The notes under the pieces were generated by a model that was not told where the DNA came from, did not search any database, and saw nothing but the letters and a program-made list of their open reading frames with translations. 64,000 nt of DNA, taken from positions 10,899,439-10,963,438 of the forward strand of contig JAPTHN010000004.1 of the NCBI GenBank assembly GCA_026936325.1, given 5' to 3'. A program made the position numbers and the translations under genes. This document shows positions 41,011 through 53,387 of this stretch, one piece after another; within the stretch, counting starts at the first letter, position 1, and every line of letters starts with the position of its first letter. Source of the stretch: Platynereis dumerilii (taxonomy: Eukaryota; Annelida; Polychaeta; Phyllodocida; Nereididae).

Positions 41011-41724
41011 GGTTTAAGCGGTCGGGTATACAATACCATACATACATGTATTGCATATACCAAGAGTGCGACCACGGGCGTATCTACCATCTAGAAATGA
41101 CATGAGGGTTGGAGCATAACATGTTTGTGGGCATATACGGGGCGCTCTGTGTTAATTTTGCAATTTGACATTGAAATACTTGTCCTTTTCCCTATAGATA
41201 ATGAAAGAGCTGTACCGTGATACCACGGTATGGATATCTGATGACCCAGTACATTCTGTGTGTATGGTATATGTATTGTATATGTATTGTATAGGTTTGT
41301 ACACATACCATGCAATACTCTAATGTAAACATAACTATGCATGGCTTCTTACATGATTCGAATACATAATGATTTGTTAGTTCGTGTTGAAGAAGTTCAT
41401 CATATTATTCATGTCATCCAGACTGTTCATATTTCATACAAAAACCTATCGAATAGCATAGTCTGTCAAATTTCCTCAATATAACTTATAGTATTTACAT
41501 AGTTCGAAATTTACATGGTCAAAAATTTGTTAAATGGGAAACTGTCCTTTCTCTGAGCTTCTCTTGTATGATTGGAGGTGGTTCTTTTTTTTTTTTTTTG
41601 TAAAAGAGTTCTGTTTACAAAAGTAAATATTGAACATTTAGGGGATTTTGGCAACCAATTTAGTGAAAGTCATGCCCACATAAAAGTTCTAGAAATTTGC
41701 ATGTATATGAGGAGATTTGGTTGT

Positions 41725-42063
41725 GTTCTGGGGCAAGGGAAGGCCCATAATTCGAATCCAGCTCTTCCGGGTCACATGGGGCTATATTGGACGGCTGTTT
41801 CAATCATCCTTTGCCTCATTGCCATGTTCTCCTGTTCTGATTAGCCTATACCAAGTGCATGAATACTGTATGTAAAACCGGCTCTAGTTTTAAAAGTATC
41901 CAACTATTAGTGACCTCCCTGGACTGAATGAGCCACAGGATTGGCTTATTCACAGTTGTTCACACCTTTTCAAGCAATCCTGCCTGCCATCTATTCAGTT
42001 GGGGGAGGTCATTACTTGTTGGTTTCTTAACTTGAGCTATAAAGCCCTAGTCATCCATCCATC
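41725..42063 (+). mobile_element. tRNA-derived SINE, 3' part with inserted sequence
   Basis: Starts near the B box (AATTCGAATCCAGCTCTTCC) and has the usual body to GTGCATGAATACTGTATG. About 150 bases of other sequence follow before a second CTATAAAGCCCTAGTC-CATCCATC tail. Confidence 0.65.
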
Positions 42064-42487
42064 ATGTTCCAAGACAAAAAATCTGGTGTTCCAAAGAGTA
42101 CAGGTGGTAAAATAGCAATCCTTCATGTACCGGTATGTTGGAAAAAAAAAATCTGAAAAATAACTGTCTTGCATATTCCTGTCAAAAGGAGTCTAACTGG
42201 AGTTATTTCAATGTCTGTCATCAGCGATCATCAGAAATATTGTGGTTCGTTTTGCCATTTCTTGAGGAGAGCTCGAATCATATTTACCAAGTCACGGTGG
42301 CAAATATTTTTGTTTGAAGGACCCCCCACAAAAAATTCTGTCAGAAAGAGAAGCTTGGTGCTTTTCCGAATGAATAGGTTCTTTATAAATTTTAAGAAAA
42401 ACGCTCCTCGATTTTATAACATATAACTTGTGGCAGCAAATAAGGTGTAATTTAGCGCAGCTCATGGAGTTAAATATGTTGTAGGGA

Positions 42488-42535
42488 ATGGGTGGATGGA
42501 TGATTGGGGCTTGATGTCCTGTAATTTATGCATTG
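42488..42535 (-). mobile_element. tRNA-SINE tail fragment (minus)
   Basis: GGATGGATGATTGGGGCTTG then ATGTCCTGTAATTTATGCA is the reverse complement of the SINE tail. Confidence 0.55.
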
Positions 42536-43197
42536 TAATTCTAGAATCAGTCCGCTTCTTTCCCAGAGCCCTTAAAAGATCATTTAAGTTATTGTATGCT
42601 CCCTAGAATTGAAATACATTATGCTGCCTGGAATCATCATGATGTGAACCTAGTGAGCAGTCTGGAAGAAGTCAATATGAGTTGGAATCATAGCCATTCT
42701 TACGGGGGGGGGGGATAGAAAGTGACAGTAAAGAAAGGCTTTTAAATAATTGCACACCCTGTACAATACATCCCTAACTTCAAATTGCCAAGTTCTTGTG
42801 GGAACAGTGTTCTCTCGGGTAAAACTCCGCCCCAAAGAATGACGGGGTTCTCAGTTGAACGTCTCGAACCAGGACACAGTGACGGAGTGCCGAGAACCCA
42901 AAAAAATAGGACCCTGAACTAGGGAAAATTCGCCATCGAAAAGACGTTTATTTTCTGTGATCTGTTTGGATTAAATATAAAAAATACTTATTTCAATTAT
43001 TTGTGTGAAATAGTTTGTTTTTTACCACCATAAATGTCTTTCAGTAGGGGAATTTATCGCGAAATTCGGAGCGCTGGAAATGTTGGACCATGTCTAGGAA
43101 TATTCAGGCTTCATTTTAGGACCCTTAGCTAGGAAAATTAGCCCTTGGAGAGCCCTTTTCAGCCGAGCATAGATGTAGACAAAGATAAGAGTGAGAA

Positions 43198-43218
43198 CCC
43201 CCCCCCCCCCCCCCCCCC
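43198..43218. repeat. Homopolymer run of 21 C
   Basis: An uninterrupted C21 run follows GTGAGAA. The length in any individual is likely variable, and it may be a sequencing weak point. Confidence 0.9.
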
Positions 43219-44624
43219 GGATAAAACTGCTGCTCTCCAGTATTGGTTTAGATTGACCTTAGAACTTACCCCCTGAAGGTCACAGCATTGTAACAGCATT
43301 CAAGGTGAAGGGGTATTAGTCCATATTAGGTCATGGTTGAGAGGGTTGGGGTGAAGTCAATCAACTGTAAAATCTGTACCTTTTGCCCTTAAAATGGCCT
43401 ATACCCCATATAATACTCCCCTATGTATTGGACATGTTGATGTATATTGTGGAGTAAACTGGAGTTCCTGTCTTCTCTTTAGAACTGACTCGTTCCCTTG
43501 CAAACCACATTGACCTCAAGAGGTCATTTGCATTTCCTTGAATTTGACAATGAAATAAATGGGGAGAAATAACAGTCCATTAAATACTCTCTATGTGACC
43601 ATTGGTTGTGTTCGGTGTGTTAATTTGGACTTAGTCGTACCCAGGTTGGTCTGCCTCAAAAGTATCCTGAATTTTTCTCTATGTCTATGTGTGATTAGCT
43701 TCCTCCAAATGTTTTCAGTATTCTGTCATTCTGCACCTGACGATGACCAAATATTGTACGTGTACTTACATTATGTCTTTGTACGGTACTTCGGAATAAC
43801 TTTCCTGTTATACTAAACAGTTCAAGAAAAAATAAATCCCCCTTTACCATAGAGCTATAAGGGATCCATGCCTTTACGAAAACATGAATATCTCAAAGAC
43901 CTCTTCTTTGATTTCTGTAGAAGTTGGCCAGTTTATAGGCCTGCATATTGAAAGTGTGTGCCTGTATTTGTAGTTTTATTGTTTAATTTTTGTTTGAGCC
44001 TGACGACCCCGAGCACATGTACCCCTATTTTCAAAAATACAAAGTTTTGGCTTTTCAAAATTTTTTTTTTTACGAAGCGGAGTTTAAACTCCACGCAAAT
44101 TATTTATTATTGCATCCAAGAAACCTAAACTGTTACAAAAGAAGTCCTCAGCTGTCTTCTAAATATGATTGAGAAACAAATTTTTTTCTCTAAACACATG
44201 ATTAAGTTTATCCTGCTGGTGGCTTCCTCGCATGGTGAAATTGTTCATATCCATTGGAAAAGCCTGGAAATTATGAAAACAGGGTTAGGTTCACTCTAAG
44301 GCTGCTGGCTCAGCCAGGAATAATGCCACTGAGCTATAAATACACATGTATAAGGTCGCTATGCGAGGCTATAATTCAGCCAACTGTCATAAAAATCAGC
44401 TATGGAATCTTTGAGATATTCAAGTTTATCCAAAGGGGGACTTATTTTTGTTGAACTGGTTATTTGTCTCTGCGTTATAAACCCCATTGACCCATTGTTG
44501 TGAGACCAACTTGCCTGATGTGACCATTTTCCTCATACACCAAGAATTTTGATGTTTTGCACCCCAAAGAGGGACATCACCCGAGGGAGACCACTTCGTG
44601 GTGCAGCCACTCTTTGACTAATTG

Positions 44625-44815
44625 ATAGATAGATAGATAGATTGATAGATATGGTAAGTACAGCCCTCTAAGCCCAGATTGGGCACTCACAAGGGTTGAT
44701 TGATGAGATGGGAGAGGTAGCGGGAGTCCTCAACATGTTACACATTTACCCCATGTGAGGGATTTACTTGCCCAGCACAGACACTGATACAAGGGGCCAG
44801 CTCGGATTTTATAAA
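44625..44815 (+). repeat. Dispersed repeat with GATA end, plus copy
   Basis: (GATA)n then GGTAAGTACAGCCCTCTAAG, TCACAAGGGTTGATTGATG, TTTACCCCATGTGAGGGATT and CACTGATACAAGGGGCCAG; inverse of 6085-6250. Confidence 0.65.
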
Positions 44816-45434
44816 GTGTCTCTGACAACTAGGCCAAGGTTACACTCAGTATCCCCGGGTCCCTATAAAAAAATTTAAAAAACATGAAAAACTCACATTT
44901 AGGCCTGTGAACTAGCTTCTTGTCTTATGATTCATACTTTAAAGTTTACTCATACTCCATATGGTTAAAAAAACACACAATGGTATATTCTGTGCTGTCT
45001 GGAAAATGGGAAGTTTTGAAGATCTGATTGAACTGCCTTTGTTCAATCACTTTATTGGCACTGTAGTTGTATGATTTGATTTGGAAATGAGGAATTTGAA
45101 GTATTTCTGAAAAGTAAACTTAGGTTCATAGTTGGCTTCCTTGTATAAGGCAGATGTGGAAAGTAAATATTTTATAGGTGGTTTCACTTGCCCAGAATGA
45201 GCTAGAATGTTGGCAAATATGTAAAATATCCATGTGTGTAAAGTTTACACTCAACTATAGGCTTTCCTGACTGTAAATAACAGAAAGAATGGCACAAAAA
45301 TTGAAATCTGTTCCCTTCAGGAACATTTTGACATGGTGGTTGTTCCGGGTGTTGTATCCCCTCCTCTACTGCCTTTGGTGGATCCAGAGATGATAGTCCT
45401 GTGGCTATTCCGAACAATGACATATAAATGTACA

Positions 45435-45751
45435 GTGCCGTGGCCTAATGGATAAGGTGCTCGACTCACGCAAGCAAGGTCGTGGGTTCGAATCCCAGCC
45501 ATGGCATGGAGGAGTTGGGCAGATCCTCCTGAAACCACTGCCTCACCCCACCCAGGTGCAATGGGTACTTGGCAGTAAGGCAACCACAGTGATGGTGCTG
45601 GAATGAGCTCTTAAGCCCCTGCGGTTAACCCCGTGTTCAAGGCTGAATACTCCCAAGGGAGTTGAGAAAGACTCTGGATTGGCCTGCCAAGGATGTAATT
45701 GTAAAGTCGGCAGAATATGTCTATACGACGTAGACGAAGACTGTAAACACA
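45435..45751 (+). mobile_element. tRNA(Arg)-like SINE, full copy (~315 bp)
   Basis: GCCGTGGCCTAATGGATAAG gives a canonical A box and GGTTCGAATCC a perfect B box, resembling metazoan tRNA-Arg. The unrelated body includes GAGTTGGGCAGATCCTCCTG and AGGCCTGCCAAGG-like words and ends GACGAAGACTGTAAACAC. The anticodon arm lacks a clean fold into a functional tRNA. A second copy lies at 54590-54844. Confidence 0.8.
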
Positions 45752-45899
45752 CAACATTATGACCCGGACATGTTTCGGTAGTCGCGTGCCAAATTATCGC
45801 GTCTTTTCTTCAAAATGCTACTATTTTTCTTGGAGGTCTAGGGGGCATTAGCCCCCTAGGCCTCCCATATCCGGCCGAAACATAAGCTTCATTTAGAAA

Positions 45900-47690
45900 G
45901 CTAGATTATTTATTTCCAAACATTTAAAAAATAGTTCTTGTTTGTAAACTCCCTCTTATTCAGTTATTTTCCGTACATTCAATATTTGTGACCTGCCCCC
46001 CAAAGGATTTCAAAGTCGGCTTCCAATCATATTTAGTTATGAAAATGACTTTATTCTCCGGGAATTGAGATTTATCATGATGCTTCATATGTTTAGATAT
46101 CTCAATTCAATCCAAAGATATCGTGCCTCAAACATTCATGTTACGAAATGCCATAATTGGAGAAAATGTTATTTGAATTTCCCACTATAGCTGGGAAATA
46201 CTTTGGAAGGCCAAGAATGGTACCCATTTAAATGAGCTAAAATAGATTTCTCTTAAAGACAGTTTTGAGAATTCAAAGACAATAACGTTTGCTAAAAGCT
46301 GGTACCAGCAGCTGCAAAAAACATTAAAATATGACCTTTTGAAACATTTTGCTAGTTTCTGGGAAATTTGTATAGATTGCCTACTTTGAACTCAATTTGG
46401 TGGTGTGGGCTATTTTTCTTACCATGTAAATTGATCTGTGAAAATAAAAACCACACATCAGACAATTTAACAGGTATTTATTGCACTTGGGGTAAACCAA
46501 AAAATGAAAAGTTCAAATAAACACTTATTAACTTTCTGCACTAATCTAAAATCAGACAAATATGTTTGGTTCTGTGTGTAGATGTATACAGGGCCTCTAT
46601 GGTCTCTGATGTTATCCACCTGGTGTTACCAGTTCTATATATGTCTGTCATCTTTTGCCTCATTTCTATCTTTCTTTTCTACCACAATGCATAAATAAAG
46701 GACATAAAACCTAATTATAGGCCAAAATGTATAATATGCTATGTCTGAGTCTTTACTTGATCTGGTTAGTGTCTACTTCAATATTTGTCTTTTTTCAATG
46801 GTGCACAATTGCAAGTATTCAAATGAATTTAACTTGTGAATGTTCAAGTGATTTATGTTACAATAGCATGCTGAAAATAAAATCAACAGGTTTCAAGGTT
46901 TTTTAACAGATATCTTCCATTGACTGCTCAGAAGTGTCAGCTTAGAGCTATTTCAATGGAAAATGGCAACATGACACTACTGTCAATTACGCGGTTAAAG
47001 ATCAATTTACATTCATTTGTCCTTCTATTAACCATGATGACTCTTATTGTTACATTTGAATAATTAAGGCACCATTAGGACAAAGAGAGCAAAATACCCC
47101 CTATGAAGTTGTAATATACCTTAAGACAAAGACTTGCGATTTCACAATGGAAAACCATAGTTTTTGCAGCAGTTATTATTGTTTCAAATTAATCTACCAT
47201 AAAAGTAATGAGAGCATCAATCAGATCATCAAAAGACACAGCAAGACCATATAGGCTACATGTGTACCAAATATCATACATGTACATGCAATAGGGGCTG
47301 AGTTCTGGCCACTCGGACGCCCGACCGCCCACACGGCGGACGGACAACATTTCACAAAGTGATTACAATACCTTCTACGAACTTTGTTCGCTGAAGATAA
47401 AAATTTATATAAACATATATGGTCATTTCATATGAGGGCTGTTCCTATTCTGCCCTGAAATCTTAACATGTTCCCAACGTGACCAAGGAAGATTCTCTGC
47501 CCTTATGAAATATGCCGCCAAAATATTATTGGTTTCAGACCAGAATGCGCGCAATTTACAATATTAAATACACTAATTACCCAAAACCATAACCACCATC
47601 TCATTAGCAGAAGACTGGATCACCAGCTTTGGGTCTGTAATGGGACTGAGCTGGACTTTTCTCATGGTTTCAGGTCAACTCTGGCTTTAG
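45900..47690. other. Intergenic, AT-rich; no gene recognised
   Basis: A worn SINE tail is visible at 46640-46710 (CATAAATAAAGGACATAAAACC), and a GC-rich patch CGGACGCCCGACCGCCC near 47318 resembles a repeat edge. Nothing else could be supported. Confidence 0.5.
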
Positions 47691-47699
47691 CTTCTTTTT

Positions 47700-47985
47700 T
47701 TTTATGTGTTTTTTTACGCCTCTGCAGCACCTTAGTGGGCTATATCGAGGCAGGCGATCGCCATATGATGATGATGAGATGAAAAGACTGTGAGTCTGGC
47801 ACATACCCTATTAATTCAGGGATGCCCAGGGTCTTTCAGTTGCCCCAGCATAGAACACTGGATACAAACCGCCTCCATTTAATGTCCCATGGGCTCGGAC
47901 TAAAGTGAGTTCCCGGGGTGAGTTTTGAACCCACGCCCTCAAAGCCAGTTGACAAGCGCACTTACCAGTTAGGCCACGGGGGATC
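47700..47985 (-). mobile_element. tRNA-derived SINE (third family), minus strand
   Basis: Reverse complement reads CCGTGGCCTAACTGGTAAGT (A box) and GCGTGGGTTCAAAACTCACC (near B box). It then runs through CCATGGGACATTAAATGGAGG to a tail with TATAGCCCACTAAGGTGC and GGCGTAAAAAAAC. The tail matches the isolated AAATAGCCCAC motifs at 14611 and 17925. Confidence 0.7.
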
Positions 47986-48584
47986 TCTCTGGCTTTAGCT
48001 AAATTTGTTACAAAGTTAAATATTTCGGAGTGTAACCTTTGATTTTAATTGATGGATGATCTTGCTGAAACCATGAAGTAGATAAAATGAAAGGTTGTCC
48101 AAGGGTGATCGTGTGCTTTATTTTGATCTCCAACTGAGATGATGGTAATAACAATCCACATTGAAACAATGGATATAATGAGGAGTGGGGTACCTTGGTT
48201 TTATTGGGTGAAATCAGAAAAAGGCGAGAGGGTGACAAGGCTTTTTGTGTCCGAGAGCAGGGCCTCGGGCCCTTGTCGTCATCAATGGAGTTGTCATGTC
48301 AAAGTTGGTGTGGATCGAAAAGCCTTTCACAGATGCAAGAACCACCCTAAGTTATGGTGCCATTATGATGCCCAGTGTTTACACTGCTGCATAAGATGCC
48401 TTAGCTTTCATCTTATGACTCACTGCTCTTAATAGTGAACTTTAATCCCCCAAATTCCTCTTTGCTGAGCAGACGATTTCTGAGAAGCATCTTCTTCTTC
48501 TTCCCTTTGGCCCTTCCGCCCTGGGACATAGTGGGGCGCACCACAACCTGAGATTTATGCTTCAGCCAACTACTCAAGACAGAC

Positions 48585-48670
48585 AGACAGAGAGAAAGAT
48601 AGACAGATAGACAGATAGATCTATAGATAGCTAGATAGATAGATAGATAGATAGCTAGATAGGTGGATAG
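48585..48670. repeat. (GATA)n/(CAGA)n microsatellite
   Basis: CAGACAGACAGAGAGAAAG runs into GATAGATAGATAG with GCTA interruptions. It follows a TTCTTCTTCTTCCCTTTGGC unit that may belong to an unidentified repeat. Confidence 0.8.
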
Positions 48671-48869
48671 AATGTAACTTTTAACAATTATAGAGATGTG
48701 TCAATGTAATGATCATATCCCATTGAGTTATAAGGGGTTATCAAATTGCTCGAGGACACGGTGCATGCATTGCATGCTATTTTCTTTTCTGTGACGAAGG
48801 TTTTGTTATTCCTTGAAGGACCTGAAGTGAGACTAACAATAAATGGTGATGGATAAACAAAAGGACCAT

Positions 48870-49030
48870 GCATCTGATTTTCAATCCAAAATCCGTTATG
48901 AGAAGTCAACTCAAATGGCCTTATCTTGATCATGACAAATTAAACAGCCTCTATGTTTCCCGTGTTGAAAGTAGAGAAGATGACACTTCATCTGCTATCA
49001 TGAATCACGAAGTGCATTTTTCACAGTGAA
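48870..49030. mobile_element. Fragment of the CACTTTGTGACTCATGATAG hairpin MITE family
   Basis: TTAAACAGCCTCTATGTTTC, GATGACACTTCATCTGC and TATCATGAATCACGAAGTGC match the right half of the copy at 37195-37486. Confidence 0.55.
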
Positions 49031-49991
49031 CTGATCCTCATTTTTTCTTTATCAAAGTGCATCACTAATATTGCTGTTGCTACATTGAATAAAAATTCTT
49101 TAAAATAGACTAAACAAACATAAGCTGCATGGCGTCCATCCAAACTCTTCGTCAACATTTCTATGATCCGATCACTCTTAAATTTTTTCAGGATGGAAAC
49201 TTCCTTGGCTTTTTCACAAAAAAAATTTGCCTTATACTGAAAAAATTTCGGGCGAACACCAGCGGACATTCATTTTGTTTGTTTTTAACCAGCCTTTTTT
49301 AGAGATGCTTGCTTGCTTGCATCTCTATTGTGGGAGGAAGGCTCTGAAACTTATGACAACTGCTTTGGTCATGCTGTTTCATCTCTGTCATTAAAACTTT
49401 GCATATACCGTCTCAGTAGAATTTTATCTTGCATTGATAAACTTTTGGTGTCTTTCTGAGATGAAGAAATTAATAAAGAAAACAAACAGGCTGAGTTTCT
49501 GCAGGTCAAAGGTCAATCACCAAAAGCAGGTCTTAGTGACAAATACCCTTGTGCAGGTGACAGGCAAAGGGGTAGATACTATCATGGGCAGTCTATCTAC
49601 AAGCATCTCTTAAAGTGCTGCACGTTATTTTTTTCATTGTAGCATACATTGCGCACTCTTCCCATATATATAGGCCTACTCTTGTCTTATTTGGCTAATG
49701 AATTGTTGATGATATAATCTGAGAATCTGTTGAATATAAAAAAACCATATAATGGACAGTGAAGTTAATTGGTAGCTGCTCAAGGCTAAATGTTCTCTCA
49801 AATGCTTTCTTTACTGCAGCTTCAAATTTAGATATATTCACAAACTTGAGTTTCCCACGCCATCCACAAGTCATTTGTGAAATTCAAGTTTCTGAGAAAG
49901 ATGAAAAAAAGGGAAGAGCAAATTTTGAGGTTTAACTAAATGTCTTAATGTATGGGTAAACATGGATATAGAAATAGGTGATGGGCAACTA

Positions 49992-50180
49992 CACTCTAAA
50001 AAATGTGGGGACAAAATTGGTTTTTTAGATTCAAAATGGTTTTTTGAAAAACCAAATTTCAATGCAAAACCAACATGGATTTTTGAAAAAATCCATGTTG
50101 GTTTTTTTGCATTGAAATTTGGTTTTTCAAAAAACCATTTTGAATCTAAAAAACCAATTTTGTCTGAATTTTTTAGAGTG
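49992..50180. mobile_element. 189-bp near-perfect palindromic MITE, copy 1 (TA flanks)
   Basis: CACTCTAAAAAATGTGGGG pairs with the right end TTTTTTAGAGTG, and the two arms match almost base for base through TTTTTAGATTCAAAATGG and CAATGCAAAACCAACATGG to the centre. The flanks are TA on both sides. The ends and TA duplication fit a Tc1/mariner-like or similar system; the family is not certain. Confidence 0.85.
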
Positions 50181-50934
50181 TATCCACTATCATATATTGA
50201 GTTTTGGCGGTGTCATATTTTGAAGAACAAAATAAAATAGAAGTTGAGAACATGTACGTGTATATACGAGGCATGAACTGAAATATTTAGAGTTCTTAAT
50301 AGATGTATTTTGAAAGATAAGGAATGTTTTATATGCCAAGTCAAATAGGAAAAATCAGAAATTACACATAATTAAAATTTTTTTTTTTAAAGTTTTCCAA
50401 ACAATTTTCCCTTGCTCTCACTTAAGTGATGTTATACCTTATGAAAAGTGGTATTTGTATTTTGAACTGCTATTTATTTCCTTTACTTAATTGATTATAC
50501 AAGCATAATATATTGGCATGACTAGGTGCATTTTAATGTTTATTCCACTCCAATAGCTTTGGTGCTCACAATTTGAGAATTTTCTTGATTTCCTTACTTT
50601 TTTCCCATTATTTTTTTTGTGCGTTGAAAGACTTCAATTGAAATTGATTTTCAAGAGTTGTGTAAATAAGTAATGTTCAATTCCACGTTTGTAGTGCATT
50701 TCTAAAGAATCTTTCATTATTTTTTTTAACCTTTTTAAGTTATTTGTGGTCCATTTTTGCCTTCTGGATTGCTTCTTTTTTAGCTCCCACAATTTGATTT
50801 ACAGAAAAATAAGGGGCGATTAGATTCAAAGTATTACGAGGTACCCCTTGGAGTGCATAGTCCTGGCAATACCCTAGAGCCTCTAGTGGCAGATTTAGAG
50901 CATATGCGTGACCTAGTTTTGGTAACCGTCTATA

Positions 50935-52220
50935 CTGCTATTTATCCCATGTCTAGGCACATTTTCTCCCCGATACTGTGTTTTTCCCTGGGCAATACAG
51001 CAGGGAAAAAGTCAGTATAGGGGAGAAAATCAGTATATGGTCACCTGACCAGTATACTCCCTAATTTGCAGGGAATATACTGAAAACAGCCAATGAGAGA
51101 GCTGCATTTAGACACCCACAGAAAGTCTGTATAGCGTCACATTCTCTGCTGCAGCTTCATGATCTTTTTTTGTAATTTTGAGAGTACAAAAAATGACCAC
51201 TCTTTTGCAATTTGGCACTGATCTATTAGGGCTAGAGAGAAGCGGTTTGAAGCATTAGGTCCAGAAGAAAATAATACATCAGATTAAAGCAGTTTTGACT
51301 TTCTATTTGGTAAAAAAAATTTTCCAAAGCAATTTTCGGTAAATTTGTTTACTTTTTTCAAAGTGACTTTGTTGTACAAATACAGATTTATATAAATTTC
51401 CATCGTGATGAGGACCCCTTTTTATTTCCTTACATTGTTTTAGACAATATTTCACAATACATCACAAAGTAATAATGTTAAATTCTGTTTATTGGAATAG
51501 TTTCAGCTATGTTGTTCATTGATTTCAGAAACGTTTTTCTGCATACCACTCCCGTTTTATTCTATTTCTCGGTATCTTATCCACCCAGAGATATGAAAAC
51601 TAGCACATAATGTCACACATATAGTGTAGATATCAAATCCAAAATTTGAAGACAATATCTCAAAAAATCTTGCCACAAAAAAAATAAAACTGGAACACGA
51701 ATTTTCAGTTCTAGCGTGAAATCACAGATTTGAATCAACGTATTTATAAGTTCCATAGCCGTTTAATTTTATATCTCAGGATCTAATTACAAAAGCTCTT
51801 TGATATTCAAGAGTCTTGTCTGTCATATTACAAAGGTTATTCATACACATTTTCAAGTTAATATCTCGAAAACCCTTGCCATTAAAAAATTATTACTGAA
51901 ACAAGAATTTTTAGTTTAAGCGCAACATTACACATCATGTGTCAACGTGTTTTTAAGTTTCATGGCCGTTTAATTTCATATCTCAAGATCTAAATACACC
52001 AGCTCTATGATATCCACCAGTCATGTCTGTCATATTCTAAAGGTTATTGATCCAAAATATCAAGGTGATATCTTATAGACTCTTGCCATAATGAAAATAT
52101 TACTGAAGCAGCAATTATCAGTGCAAGAGAGAATTACAAGAAATAGTAATAATGAATTTATTTATTAGTAAAAGTTTTAAATTATTTTGAAAATGTGCCT
52201 AAACATGGGATAAAAAAGTC
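50935..52220. mobile_element. ~1.3-kb non-coding element with inverted ends (TTATCCCATGTYTAGGCACA)
   Basis: TTATCCCATGTCTAGGCACA at 50943 faces TGTGCCTAAACATGGGATAA ending at 52212. Inside, three tandem units of about 208 bases (near 51546, 51757 and 51963) repeat GCCGTTTAATTTCATATCTC, CTTGTCTGTCATATTACAAAGG and CTTGCCATTAAAAAATTATT. The exact element limits are uncertain. Confidence 0.55.
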
Positions 52221-52354
52221 ATACCATGGGTAGGTACAGTACATCCCCGTATAGTCCCCTCGACCCCAGTATATTCCCTCGACCCTTTGGGTCTCGGGAA
52301 TATACTGGGGTCTCGGGGACTATACCAGGGATGTACTGCACCTACCCATGGTAT
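52221..52354. mobile_element. 134-bp foldback element
   Basis: ATACCATGGGTAGGTACAGT to the left faces ACTGCACCTACCCATGGTAT on the right. Pairing continues through GTATAGTCCCC and CAGTATATTCCC to a central CGACCC-TTT-GGGTC loop. Similar CAGTATA words occur at 51010-51065. Confidence 0.75.
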
Positions 52355-52415
52355 AACCTCATATGATCTGCACAATACAATGCAGAGAAAGATGTATGCC
52401 CATAATAATGTAGAT

Positions 52416-52512
52416 CCATTGTCTCATTGCCGTGTTCTCCCCTGTCCTAATTGGCCTACCAGGTTCATAAATACAGGACGTAAAGCCCCGATCATCCATC
52501 CATCCATCCCTA
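52416..52512 (+). mobile_element. tRNA-SINE tail fragment
   Basis: CTCATTGCCGTGTTCTCC, CTAATTGGCCTACCAGGTTC, AAATACAGGACGTAAAGCCC and four CATC units. The head is missing. Confidence 0.75.
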
Positions 52513-53111
52513 ATAATGTTGTTTGTGTAATTGTAAAATCTCACTAAGTTTCAGCTTGATAGGTTTCATATTTTTTTCCTTGATGTCAAGTCATCGCAGA
52601 AAAACATCAGAATTTCATTCATGTCATCAGTCATTTTCGTCAAGTTACTGTTTTCTCAAATGTTCTACTATTAGTCAGGCAGCCAGAGGGTTATACCCTG
52701 CACCGACGGATAAAGTTGCTTTTCTCAATGGATTTGCTCCATAAAACATAACTGGCGGGTAACGAGAGCGTATCCTTGAGCATTTTGGGAAATGGCCGAA
52801 TTCAAAATGGCCACCAAAACGGGCATCGGTCAGCCTAACTTTCTTAATTTTGGGTCTAGATTCTAGAAAGATGTGCAATACCTCTATTTCAGGTAAAATA
52901 GACATTGGGAACTCATTTTTCAGGTTTTTAGATGGTTAAGACCAATATATTGGATATCATGTGGAAAAATACCATTTTATCCCAAAAAAGGACCCCAAAT
53001 CCATTGATTAAAAAACTTTATCAGTCAGTGCTGGGTATAGCATATAGGCCTACCTATTTGCATAGAGTGATGCATTTAAATTGATATGTTGTCCCTTCTT
53101 TTCCATTTCAG

Positions 53112-53387
53112 TGCTGTCTCAGTGTGATCCCTCCCTTTACTGCAGTTCCTCAAGTGTCTGTGATGTTTACCAAACCCCGTCTCATTGTTTCATCCTTTAC
53201 AATCAAACTCGTAACTGGGTCGAGTCGGACATTTTGTGTCGCTCTCTCGGAGCGCAATTAGCTGAAATATACGATGAAGCGACATCAGAACTATTTAAGA
53301 CTTTTAACAAATACGCTTGGCTCAATTCGAGGCCCAACGATCTAAGTCAGTGGACGTACATGCGTAATCAGCAAGGAGTTACTGTAG
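53112..53387 (+). CDS. Lectin-like gene exon 1 of those visible: CTLD1 N-terminal half
   Basis: The acceptor is TTTCCATTTCAG and the donor is GTAAGC at 53388, phase 1-1. It encodes CFILYNQTRNWVESDILCRS and AWLNSRPNDLSQWTYM. The AWLNS replaces the usual WIGL core motif. A signal-peptide exon should lie upstream. Confidence 0.82.

Noticed and set aside
42845-43201. MITE with GGGGTTCTCA ends
   Set aside because: Ends are only about 10 bases, the right one merges into the C21 run, and no duplication is visible, so it is too weak to list.
45435-45510. Functional tRNA-Arg gene
   Set aside because: A and B boxes are good, but the anticodon stem does not fold cleanly, there is no T-run terminator at the tRNA end, and a SINE body shared with 54590 follows.
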